64,000 nt of DNA from Oceanobacter sp. (lineage in GTDB: Bacteria; Pseudomonadota; Gammaproteobacteria; Pseudomonadales; Oceanobacteraceae): positions 34,379 to 98,378 of the forward strand of contig NVWL01000012.1 of assembly GCA_002733645.1 (NCBI GenBank), read 5' to 3'. The notes below the pieces were generated by a model, which was not told the DNA's origin, did no database searches, and worked only from the letters and a program-made list of their open reading frames with translations. Position numbers and translations under genes: made by a program. This document shows, one piece after another, positions 1 through 6,346 of this stretch. Position 1 is the stretch's first letter; each line of letters starts with the position of its first letter.

Positions 1-1
1 A

Positions 2-55
2 GTACAAATCGCGGGGCTGTTCAGTGCGACCTCTAGTGCTGAATTAATTCAATAA
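2..55 (+). CDS. C-terminal end of an upstream gene (partial)
   Basis: One plus-strand frame is open from the window edge to a TAA at 53-55. It encodes about 17 residues ending ELIQ. The stop lies directly against a strong hairpin terminator, as expected for the end of a real gene. Too little is present to name a product. The neighbouring acetyltransferase gene runs toward it on the other strand. Confidence 0.4.
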   Translation, partial: VQIAGLFSATSSAELIQ

Positions 56-81
56 AAAAGGCCGCAATCGCGGCCTTTTTT
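54..81. terminator. Bidirectional rho-independent terminator
   Basis: A perfect 6-bp GC stem (GGCCGC 60-65 with GCGGCC 70-75) has an AATC loop. It is flanked by six A on the left and six T on the right, so it can end transcripts from both sides: the partial upstream gene and the two acetyltransferase genes. Confidence 0.88.
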
Positions 82-104
82 ATTATCTGAGTTGCGAATT
101 AAAA

Positions 105-632
105 TTAGTCTAATATCACAGAATAAATATCCAAATTCACATCTTCTCCGTTATATTCGAACTGTGATGGCAGGCTTCCTTCGTGTTCAAATCTCAATGC
201 TTCGAGATGCTGTTTTTGTTCAACATTACCGGCACGGACTCGCATTTCTACTCTACGTAGTTGTAAGTCATCCTTCAGTACGTTCAGTATCGCTGGAATC
301 ACTTCAGTAAGAACCGCCAAATCACATTCTGTGCTTAGCTCCCACTGCATTTGGGTGTTTAGCATCATCCAGTTAATATGCTGTACGCCGATTCGAGCGA
401 GCAATTGGCCATCGATTTTACGTTCAATCAACCAGAAGGCAGCTTCTCGTGATTCAAAGCGCATGGCAATTCGGCGCAGTTCATCCGTAGCCTGTTCTTC
501 TAATGTCATGGCCATACGAGGTATATGATCAACGACCGTCTGTTGAGAAAGTAGACTATAGAGCGCGTCGCCATCTTGATCAGACACTGGCAGGCGAATG
601 ATGTAGTTGTCAGTTTCGAAATTCCAATTCAT
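105..632 (-). CDS. GNAT-family N-acetyltransferase
   Basis: A 175-residue protein with the layout of RimJ/RimL-type GNAT enzymes: an N-terminal strand (NYIIRLPVSDQDGDALYSLL), a central beta region, then the acetyl-CoA-binding stretch (VEMRVRAGNVEQKQHLEALRF, about residues 129-149), where the terminal strand-helix of the fold is expected. These enzymes acetylate an amino group; the substrate cannot be told. The ATG lies 1 nt after the stop of the preceding GNAT gene, and its strong ribosome site (GGGAGGGGAG) lies inside that gene's last codons, so translation is probably coupled. It is followed by the 54-81 terminator. Confidence 0.75.
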   Translation of the reverse strand: MNWNFETDNYIIRLPVSDQDGDALYSLLSQQTVVDHIPRMAMTLEEQATDELRRIAMRFESREAAFWLIERKIDGQLLARIGVQHINWMMLNTQMQWELSTECDLAVLTEVIPAILNVLKDDLQLRRVEMRVRAGNVEQKQHLEALRFEHEGSLPSQFEYNGEDVNLDIYSVILD

Positions 633-633
633 G

Positions 634-1251
634 CTACTCCCCTCCCTTTACTGATGTGCCATTAAGATTTTGCCCCGGCGAATAATCGTCGTCGTGTCCA
701 TCGCCTAATCGCTTTGGCACTGGCTTGTCTTTACTGGATATAAAATGATATTGAGCAACGTTGGCGAAAGTTCTTTCACCGATGCGCCAAGCATCACTCA
801 GGGTGGCTGTGTGCTCAAACCCCATACCGGTTAACATGGCGGTGATGTCTTCGTTTTGTCCAGCGATCCACTGGTAGCCAAAGTTACGAATATGGTATTT
901 ATTCACAAGGAAGTCGATGCAAACACTGAGTGCTTTTTCGCGCTCTCGAATGGTTAACGTCGGTAAGCCATCCACGCGCATCATGATGCGCAACTGCGAA
1001 GGCTGCCAATCAAAGCCGCTAACCATGCCTTTAATTTCACCGTTGATTTCAATTGCCCACATAATGCCGCGCTGGGTCGCCGCCATTTGCACACTGTAGT
1101 CCACCATACGGTTGAGGTGTTCTTTGTCTTGTAGTGGACGCTGGCCGGGGATTTCGGGGTGCTGATAGAGTTCGTATAATGCGTCGATGTCATCGTAATG
1201 CAGCGGCTTAACGCGGCCGCCAGGGAATTCTAATTCGGGGGTGAATTTCAT
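634..1251 (-). CDS. GNAT-family N-acetyltransferase
   Basis: A 205-residue protein related in layout to the next gene. It opens PGGRVKPLHYDDIDALYELY, has a central IMWAIEINGEIKGMVSG strand pair typical of GNAT beta-3/4, and a closing GFEHTATLSDAWRIGERTF segment. A polar tail of about 30 residues follows the fold. The substrate is unknown. It lies downstream of dnaB on the same strand, separated by a hairpin, and overlaps functionally with the following GNAT gene, whose ribosome site it encodes. The pair looks like an old tandem duplication. The ATG has AAGG about 8 nt upstream. Confidence 0.72.
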   Translation of the reverse strand: MKFTPELEFPGGRVKPLHYDDIDALYELYQHPEIPGQRPLQDKEHLNRMVDYSVQMAATQRGIMWAIEINGEIKGMVSGFDWQPSQLRIMMRVDGLPTLTIREREKALSVCIDFLVNKYHIRNFGYQWIAGQNEDITAMLTGMGFEHTATLSDAWRIGERTFANVAQYHFISSKDKPVPKRLGDGHDDDYSPGQNLNGTSVKGGE

Positions 1252-1274
1252 TGTTTTACCTTGGAAGGATAACG

Positions 1275-1316
1275 GTCAGCCTGTGTTTTGTTCATTATTT
1301 AAAACACAAAGCTGAC
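1275..1316. repeat. Imperfect hairpin between dnaB and the GNAT pair
   Basis: GTCAGC (1275-1280) and TGTGTTTT (1282-1289) pair with AAAACACA (1301-1308) and GCTGAC (1311-1316) around a short loop, with one asymmetric bulge. No T-run follows on the minus strand, so it is more likely an mRNA processing or stabilising hairpin than a terminator. Confidence 0.5.
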
Positions 1317-1320
1317 GCTA

Positions 1321-2715
1321 TTAATATTCGTCGTCACCGCCTTCGTAGCCGTGCGCGAGATTTTCAAAGCGTGTGTATTTACCAATAAATGCTAAGCGGT
1401 CGATACCAATCGGGCCGTTACGGTGTTTACCGGTAATAATTTCGGCAATGCCTTTATCCGGTGAGTCTTCGTTGTAGACTTCGTCGCGATAAATAAATTG
1501 AATAATATCGGCATCCTGCTCGATGGCGCCCGATTCACGCAAGTCGGAAGATACCGGGCGTTTATTCGGTCGTTGCTCTAGCGAGCGGTTAAGCTGCGAA
1601 AGCGCGATCATGGGGCAATTAAATTCTTTTGCGATCACTTTTAGAGTACGCGAGATTTCAGAAATTTCTTGGGTACGACCTTCAGATGGCCCAGACACTC
1701 GCATTAACTGCAGGTAATCGACCATGATCATGGCGAGGTCGTTGTTATTCTCGCGATAAACTTTACGTGCTCGTGCCCGCATTTCTTGTGGGGTAATGGC
1801 AGCGGTGTCATCAATATATAAGGGTAAATCTTTTAGAAGGTTTACCGCCGCCGATAGCTTTGGCCAATCTTCATCAATTAATTTACCGGATCGCACACGG
1901 GTCTGGTCAATTTTGCCAATCGAAGACAACATACGCATGACGATAGATTCAGATGGCATTTCCAAACTGAATACCAGTACCGGGCGCTTGGTCGCCAATA
2001 AAGCATTTTCAACCAAGTTCATGGCGTAGGTGGTTTTACCCATCGACGGACGTGCTGCCACAATGACGAGATCCGCTTTTTGGAATCCCGAGGTACGGCT
2101 GTCGATTTCTTTAAAGCCCGAGGTAATGCCCGTTAAGCCTTCTGGTTGATTGAACATTTGATCGAGCTGTTCAAGGGTATTTTTTAGAATCGGCGCGACT
2201 AGCTGTGGGCCGCCATCACTGCGATTACCTTCGGCAATTTGGGCGATGGCTTTTTCTGCATCGGAAATAAGCGTCAGCGTGGTGTCACCACCGGGCTCAT
2301 ACGCTTTTTCCATGATGTCGGTAGCGGCTTCGATTAAACGTCGCTGTTGCGAGCGCTCCGCGACGATGGTGGCGTACGCTTCGCAGTTGTCGATAGACGG
2401 TGTCATATCAACTAGGCGACTCAGATACGAAGCACCACCGGCTTTTTCGACTTCGCCGCGCTCTTCTAGCTCTTCGGCAACGGTCACCACGTCAATCGGC
2501 TGGTCTTGAGACGTTAGGTGCTGAATAGCGCGAAAGATAATGCGGTGGTCATGGCGATAAAAATCGGTGTCTTGTATCGTTTCAGAAACAGCTTCCCACG
2601 CGCGTTCGTCCAACATTAAGGAGCCAAGCACTGATTGCTCGGCTTCTACCGAATGAGGAGGTATTTTGGCGCTGCTTAGGGATGATCCTGCGTCCTGATC
2701 GAATTCGCTGTTCAT
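1321..2715 (-). CDS. dnaB: Replicative DNA helicase DnaB
   Basis: Hexameric 5'-3' helicase that unwinds the replication fork and recruits primase. The product is 464 residues, normal for DnaB. The N-terminal domain starts KIPPHSVEAEQSVLGSLM, the standard family opening. The RecA-like C-terminal domain has Walker A (ARPSMGKTT, about 221-229), Walker B (MIMVDYLQLM) and the SDLRESGAIEQDAD segment. I chose the ATG at 2715, which has a GCAGGA ribosome site. A longer GTG start at 2751 would lie inside the upstream terminator hairpin and has no ribosome site. The gene follows rpsF-rpsR-rplI, as in many gammaproteobacteria. Confidence 0.97.
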   Translation of the reverse strand: MNSEFDQDAGSSLSSAKIPPHSVEAEQSVLGSLMLDERAWEAVSETIQDTDFYRHDHRIIFRAIQHLTSQDQPIDVVTVAEELEERGEVEKAGGASYLSRLVDMTPSIDNCEAYATIVAERSQQRRLIEAATDIMEKAYEPGGDTTLTLISDAEKAIAQIAEGNRSDGGPQLVAPILKNTLEQLDQMFNQPEGLTGITSGFKEIDSRTSGFQKADLVIVAARPSMGKTTYAMNLVENALLATKRPVLVFSLEMPSESIVMRMLSSIGKIDQTRVRSGKLIDEDWPKLSAAVNLLKDLPLYIDDTAAITPQEMRARARKVYRENNNDLAMIMVDYLQLMRVSGPSEGRTQEISEISRTLKVIAKEFNCPMIALSQLNRSLEQRPNKRPVSSDLRESGAIEQDADIIQFIYRDEVYNEDSPDKGIAEIITGKHRNGPIGIDRLAFIGKYTRFENLAHGYEGGDDEY

Positions 2716-2735
2716 AACGTCCTGCAAAATCTGCA

Positions 2736-2777
2736 CAAATAAATAAGGCACTATTAGTAGATACCAATAGTGCCTTA
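2736..2777 (-). terminator. Terminator of the rpsF-rpsR-rplI operon
   Basis: A perfect 12-bp inverted repeat (TAAGGCACTATT 2744-2755; AATAGTGCCTTA 2766-2777) has a 10-nt loop and is followed on the minus strand by TTTATTTG. It sits between rplI and dnaB, so dnaB is probably expressed by readthrough or from its own promoter. Confidence 0.7.
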
Positions 2778-2857
2778 ATCAGCCCTGATGAGCTAGGGCA
2801 TATGATGTGTGGTAAGTGCCGGATTAGGCCTTACTGTTCATCATTTTTCAGCGGTTC

Positions 2858-3304
2858 TTATTCTGCAACAACGTGCATTTTAAGAACGGCTTGTACTTCA
2901 GGGTGCAGACGAATAGTAATGTCGTATTCGCCAACCTGACGTAGAGGGCCGTCTGGAAGCAGTACTTCAGACTTAGCCAACTCAACACCAGCGCTTGAAG
3001 CCATTTCTGCGATATCGCGGTTACCCAGTGAGCCAAATAGCTTACCTTCGTCACCAGCATTAACCGCTGCAGACAGTTCGATCTCTTCGATTTTCTCTTT
3101 ACGTGCTTGAGCTTCGGCCAACTTAGTAGTTGCCTGAGCTTCTAGATCTGCACGACGAGTTTCGAACTGTTCGATGTTAACTTTAGTCGCAGGAACCGCT
3201 TTACCCTGTGGGAAAAGGAAGTTACGAGCGTAACCAGGACGTACATTTACCTGATCGCCCAGTGAACCTAGGTTTGCGATTTTTTCTAATAAAATAATTT
3301 GCAT
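2858..3304 (-). CDS. rplI: 50S ribosomal protein L9
   Basis: A 148-residue protein matching L9 in length and layout. The N-terminal rRNA-binding domain contains [21 protein letters not shown] (about 17-37). A long charged connecting helix (about 45-75) leads to the C-terminal domain with [15 protein letters not shown]9 binds 23S rRNA near the base of the L1 stalk and helps maintain reading frame. It is the last gene of the rpsF-rpsR-rplI operon. Confidence 0.98.
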   Translation of the reverse strand: MQIILLEKIANLGSLGDQVNVRPGYARNFLFPQGKAVPATKVNIEQFETRRADLEAQATTKLAEAQARKEKIEEIELSAAVNAGDEGKLFGSLGNRDIAEMASSAGVELAKSEVLLPDGPLRQVGEYDITIRLHPEVQAVLKMHVVAE

Positions 3305-3473
3305 AATGATTCCTCATTACAGGGTGTTTTTTATTGCTACCGAGATAGCACATCAACACCGTGTCTTTTGTTCACGCATAACCGGCTGGTTAGCGCTACG
3401 AAAATTAGTAATGGATACAATAGTAAAACCAGCGGTATCACATCATTTACCCGAGCCGCCAAGCGACTCAGGT

Positions 3474-3494
3474 ACTAATCAAGGTGTGATTAGT
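3474..3494. repeat. Small hairpin spanning the rpsR stop codon
   Basis: ACTAATCA (3474-3481) and TGATTAGT (3487-3494) form a perfect 8-bp inverted repeat around a 5-nt loop, covering the rpsR stop codon. It lies at the start of the 185-nt gap before rplI, where I see no gene. It may act in mRNA processing; no T-run follows. Confidence 0.4.
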
Positions 3495-3720
3495 TGTCGT
3501 GCTGATCAGTGTATTGCAGCAAAGCAATGTAGCGCGCGCGCTTAATTGCTGTAGACAGCTGACGCTGATATTTAGCACGAGTACCAGTGATACGGCTTGG
3601 TACGATTTTGCCAGTTTCAGTAACGTAGCCTTTTAGGGTATCTAGATCTTTGTAATCGATCTGAGTTACGCCTTCAGCAGTGAAACGGCAGAACTTACGA
3701 CGACGGAAAAAACGAGCCAT
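3490..3720 (-). CDS. rpsR: 30S ribosomal protein S18
   Basis: A 76-residue protein with the invariant S18 core: [12 protein letters not shown] near the N-terminus and the [19 protein letters not shown] segment, then [20 protein letters not shown]18 forms a heterodimer with S6 on the platform of the small subunit. It lies 14 nt downstream of rpsF and is co-transcribed with it. Confidence 0.98.
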   Translation of the reverse strand: MARFFRRRKFCRFTAEGVTQIDYKDLDTLKGYVTETGKIVPSRITGTRAKYQRQLSTAIKRARYIALLQYTDQHDN

Positions 3721-3734
3721 GACTTATTCCTCTC

Positions 3735-4172
3735 TTACTCAGCGTTGTCTTCAGAAGAAGACTCTTCTGCAGTTTCTTCAGTGGTATCTTCAGCAGTCTC
3801 TTCAGACTTAGCTTCAGACTCTGAGCGTTCTGCACGACGACGATCATCACGGCTTTCAGCCGCTTTAATCGGAGACATTTCAGTAACGGCTTCATCACAA
3901 CGGATTACCATGTTACGTAGAACAGCGTCGTTGTAACGGAAGTTGGTAGTCAGCTCATCAAGCGCTTCTTGAGTACATTCAACGTTCATTAGAATGTAGT
4001 GTGCTTTGTGCACGTCATTGATTGGGTAAGCCAAGTGGCGACGACCCCAGTCTTCGTAGCGGTGGATAGAACCGCCAGTCGTTTCGATGGTGCTAGTGTA
4101 ACGCTCAACCATCGCTGGAACCTGTTCGCTCTGATCAGGGTGAACTAGGAATACGATTTCGTAGTGACGCAT
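3735..4172 (-). CDS. rpsF: 30S ribosomal protein S6
   Basis: A 145-residue S6. It begins [18 protein letters not shown], contains [20 protein letters not shown], and ends in a long acidic Ser/Glu tail (about 120-145) that in enterobacteria is the site of RimK glutamylation. The start at 4172 has AGGAG at good spacing. A longer in-frame start at 4256 would run through the leader hairpin and is unlikely. First gene of the operon with rpsR and rplI. Confidence 0.97.
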   Translation of the reverse strand: MRHYEIVFLVHPDQSEQVPAMVERYTSTIETTGGSIHRYEDWGRRHLAYPINDVHKAHYILMNVECTQEALDELTTNFRYNDAVLRNMVIRCDEAVTEMSPIKAAESRDDRRRAERSESEAKSEETAEDTTEETAEESSSEDNAE

Positions 4173-4195
4173 TGTCAGCTCCTTTTGGGTTATTA

Positions 4196-4219
4196 GCCTT
4201 CCGGCCCATCCGGTAAGGC
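4196..4219 (-). promoter_or_regulatory. Candidate S6:S18 autoregulatory leader hairpin
   Basis: In the minus-strand transcript, about 25 nt upstream of the rpsF start, GCCUU and CCGG pair with CCGG and AAGGC around a short AUGGG loop, with an unpaired A at the base. A second hairpin (TTGCTGA / TCAGCAA, 4241-4256) lies farther upstream. Many bacteria regulate rpsF through an mRNA hairpin with a CCG element bound by the S6:S18 complex. Position and the CCG content fit that model. Not folded or aligned here. Confidence 0.45.
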
Positions 4220-4399
4220 AAGGAGTCCATTTGCCCGATATTGCTGAAGTCAGCAAGACCTAGGTAAATGAAGGCCCGCGATTCTATATGAAGCCCCCCT
4301 TAAATTCAATGATAATCACAGCCGCCGGTTAAACGATCGGAATAAGGTGGCGACAAACCGCTGACTGTATTTGTGAACAAGTCATCGCATTTCATTTAA

Positions 4400-4422
4400 C
4401 TTTCCACACTTTCTGTGGATAA
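4400..4422. promoter_or_regulatory. DnaA box pair (one perfect, one near-match)
   Basis: 4414-4422 reads TGTGGATAA, the exact complement of the DnaA box TTATCCACA. 4400-4408 reads CTTTCCACA, one mismatch from the consensus TTWTNCACA, in the opposite orientation. Together they form an inverted repeat TCCACA-N5-TGTGGA. Confidence 0.65.
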
Positions 4423-4669
4423 CTTTGTGCATGACCTGATAGAAACCCTCCAAGACCCAGTTACAGCGCGACTTGGCGAAAGTTGTTCATTTTTGAAACA
4501 GCTTCCAAAAAACAGAAAAATCGTTATTTTTCAACAGGTAAAGCGTATCGATTCTGAATTTTTTTCTAATTGCCAAGGAAGTGTCGATATTCATAAAAAT
4601 TATCGCTCTTCGAGAAAAATAACCACCTCACGCATGATCACTGTATAAAAATAACACAATCCATGTATA

Positions 4670-4683
4670 TTTCTGTGGATAAC
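4670..4683. promoter_or_regulatory. Second perfect DnaA box in a 14-bp direct repeat
   Basis: TGTGGATAA at 4674-4682 is a second exact DnaA box. The surrounding 14 bases (TTTCTGTGGATAAC, 4670-4683) repeat 4410-4423 exactly, 260 nt apart. Confidence 0.65.
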
Positions 4684-4785
4684 CTACCGTAAGCCTTTTA
4701 TCTACTAGCCTCACTATCTGTTGAGGAGTTATCACTGGAGTTCTGATATTCTCTCTCCAACTTACTCTGCAAGGATTAACAGCGC

Positions 4786-5046
4786 ATGTCATGGCGACAA
4801 TGGGTCAGTACTCAAGCGGGCAACGAGCGCCGCTACCTGACCTTCTTTTCAATCGGAGCAACGCTGTTTTTTGCAGGGGCAGGACTCATCCTACTCGCGA
4901 ATAAACGCATCGCCCCATCCTTTGAACAAGAAGCCGTCGCAATGACCGGCCTGTTATGTGCTAGTGCTGGAGCACTGCTCGCGAGCATTGGCTATATTAT
5001 GCTGACCATTTTGCGCCTTTTTCGAGACCCTACCAATCATGACTGA
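4786..5046 (+). CDS. Small two-span membrane protein, unknown
   Basis: An 86-residue protein with two predicted membrane helices (about 19-40 and 52-77), a short charged N-terminus and a basic C-terminal end. I do not recognise a family. AAGGA lies about 11 nt before the ATG. The next gene starts inside this one (ATGACTGA, 8-nt overlap), so the two are translated together and the second protein may work at the membrane with this one. Confidence 0.7.
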   Translation: MSWRQWVSTQAGNERRYLTFFSIGATLFFAGAGLILLANKRIAPSFEQEAVAMTGLLCASAGALLASIGYIMLTILRLFRDPTNHD

Positions 5047-5419
5047 CCGCTTCCCTGACCTAGAACTCTACATATTAAATGCCGATCCAGAAGCCGTACT
5101 TAGCTGGTTACAGCAAGACATTGGCGCACTAGAAGCCATTAAAACTACGGAACACCTAATTCAGTGGCACTGCCAAAACAGTGATGGTGAATCGATGGAT
5201 ATTCACTTGACCTTCAAGGCTGAAAAGAACTTTGCCAGCCTTTGGTTTAAGCAAAATAAGACGCCTTGGGATAATGATCTCAGTGCCGGACGACGTGCTT
5301 TTGAGGTAATGGGCCAAGAAATTCGTTGTAGCGACAGTGGTTGGAAAGAAGACTCAGCCAGCGACGAAGGGGGCTGGATCAAGCTCAATCACAATGGCGA
5401 AAAACCTTTCAGCTGGTAA
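5039..5419 (+). CDS. Small soluble protein, unknown
   Basis: A 126-residue acidic, soluble protein with no signal peptide. It opens DLELYILNADPEAVLSWLQQ and ends in a Trp-containing segment (GGWIKLNHNGEKPFSW). I see no catalytic motif and do not recognise a family. It overlaps the upstream membrane-protein gene by 8 nt, which indicates a two-gene operon. Composition matches the neighbouring bacterial genes. Confidence 0.7.
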   Translation: MTDRFPDLELYILNADPEAVLSWLQQDIGALEAIKTTEHLIQWHCQNSDGESMDIHLTFKAEKNFASLWFKQNKTPWDNDLSAGRRAFEVMGQEIRCSDSGWKEDSASDEGGWIKLNHNGEKPFSW

Positions 5420-5454
5420 AAGCTATTAGAATTTGTTTTTTGATACAAATATCC

Positions 5455-5489
5455 AATAGCAAGAATCATTGCTATTGAGAATCATTATC
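5455..5489 (+). promoter_or_regulatory. Fur box upstream of the 5523 gene
   Basis: GCTATTGAGAATCATTATC at 5471-5489 matches the 19-bp Fur consensus (GATAATGATAATCATTATC) at 16 positions. Just upstream is a perfect inverted repeat, AATAGCAA (5455-5462) and TTGCTATT (5469-5476). The site is 34 nt before the next start codon, so the downstream pair should be repressed when iron is plentiful. Confidence 0.75.
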
Positions 5490-5522
5490 ATTAATGTATT
5501 TTCATCTACTGAGGATACGTTT

Positions 5523-5939
5523 ATGACCAATGCTCTCTCTAACTCATCTCTCCATACGCCGGTTCCCGAGCTGGCGATTGAGCAACAAACGCTTTCCAAT
5601 TTCGAAGCCTTAGAAAAGCTAATTCGTGAATACACAGGAAGTGCTCCTCGCGGTGACTTAATTAATGATTATGTTGATCGAGGCATTGAACTTGCTGCCG
5701 ATGCAGGAATGAAAGGTTTTACACGATTGCAAGAAAGCTGGTTGCGCCGAATATACACCACACTCAGAGATACCGGATTAAACTCTTCTCGCAGTGAAGC
5801 GTGGCGATCAATCTGCCTAGAGTCTTTATACCAACCATTCTTTGCATTAACGCATATTTATCGCGAACGACCTCATGGCCGTTACTGCTTGCGCTCAATG
5901 AATCGAGAGATGCAAATTATTTCGCATTACATCATATGA
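5523..5939 (+). CDS. Unknown protein, probably iron-regulated
   Basis: A 138-residue soluble protein, mostly helical by composition, with no signal peptide or motif I can name. It contains the segments LEKLIREYTGSAPRGDLIND and GFTRLQESWLRRIYTTLRDT. I chose the ATG at 5523, with GAGGA 7 nt upstream; an upstream TTG frame start at 5469 would lie in the Fur box. The stop codon overlaps the next start (ATGA), so the two genes form a coupled pair under the Fur box. The function is unknown; a role in iron acquisition or in sparing iron is inferred from regulation only. Confidence 0.7.
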   Translation: MTNALSNSSLHTPVPELAIEQQTLSNFEALEKLIREYTGSAPRGDLINDYVDRGIELAADAGMKGFTRLQESWLRRIYTTLRDTGLNSSRSEAWRSICLESLYQPFFALTHIYRERPHGRYCLRSMNREMQIISHYII

Positions 5940-6313
5940 AGATTCCGCTTCATGAAGCCAACGTGACACATTGCAGATGTGCCGCATTAATTTGTGATAC
6001 CCACTGCCCCCTCGGCATTACAGAGGCAATTGAAAATCAGTTTCCGGACGTGTGCTTCCAATGTTTTTATTCACAAACAGAGAATGCGAGTGAATTATGC
6101 CCGTACATCGATATCTTTCTTGCTGTATCTGCGAAGAATATTGTGGGAATAGAAAGAGATTGGCTGACTACATCTACGTCGCTAAGCAGTATTAGCCTCA
6201 GTAAAAGACGCGTGCATATTAATGTATTTGATACGGATCTTGTCACCCCGAACTGGGAAGAGTTTGCTCACTCTTTCACAGCCCGAGGGGCACAAGTTCT
6301 CCGAATTAATTAA
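5936..6313 (+). CDS. Cysteine-containing unknown protein, coupled to 5523
   Basis: A 125-residue protein starting at the ATG that overlaps the previous stop codon (ATGA). The N-terminal half carries seven cysteines, grouped as CRCAALICDTHC, then CFQC, then a single C, suggesting metal or disulfide chemistry. The second half looks like an alpha/beta fold (VHINVFDTDLVTPNWEEF). A longer frame start at 5801 would overlap the upstream gene by about 140 nt and is unlikely. I do not recognise the family. Control by the Fur box upstream of 5523 is expected. Confidence 0.68.
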   Translation: MKIPLHEANVTHCRCAALICDTHCPLGITEAIENQFPDVCFQCFYSQTENASELCPYIDIFLAVSAKNIVGIERDWLTTSTSLSSISLSKRRVHINVFDTDLVTPNWEEFAHSFTARGAQVLRIN

Positions 6314-6336
6314 ACCGTATTTCGCCTAATTAATTC
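6303..6336. repeat. Inverted repeat between convergent genes
   Basis: GAATTAATTA (6303-6312) and TAATTAATTC (6327-6336) are perfect 10-bp arms with a 14-nt spacer, at the meeting point of the 5936 gene and the nuclease gene. It is AT-only and has no T-run, so a terminator role is weak. Confidence 0.4.
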
Positions 6337-6346
6337 AGAATTTAAG

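Larger units (their letters stand above)
4257..4785. other. AT-rich intergenic region with DnaA boxes
   Basis: About 530 nt without a credible gene, between divergent rpsF (minus) and the small membrane-protein gene at 4786 (plus). It holds two perfect DnaA boxes, a third near-match and a direct repeat, described separately. The one plus-strand frame here (4415-4648) starts inside a DnaA box, has no clear ribosome site and resembles no family I know. Promoters for both flanking operons must lie here. Confidence 0.6.

Noticed and set aside
3745..3936. Plus-strand Ser-rich frame opposite rpsF
   Set aside because: It is the antisense of the acidic S6 tail; the Ser run is a codon shadow of Glu/Ser codons.
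4415..4648. 77-codon plus-strand frame in the DnaA-box gap
   Set aside because: It starts inside a DnaA box, lacks a ribosome site and resembles no protein family.
4257..4785. The gap as a chromosomal origin
   Set aside because: Only two perfect DnaA boxes, no DnaA or gidA/rpmH neighbours and no AT-rich 13-mer array; more likely a DnaA titration or control site.
5801..6313. A frameshifted continuation of the 5523 gene
   Set aside because: The ATGA overlap at 5936 gives a natural coupled start, and both reading frames are complete without assuming an error.
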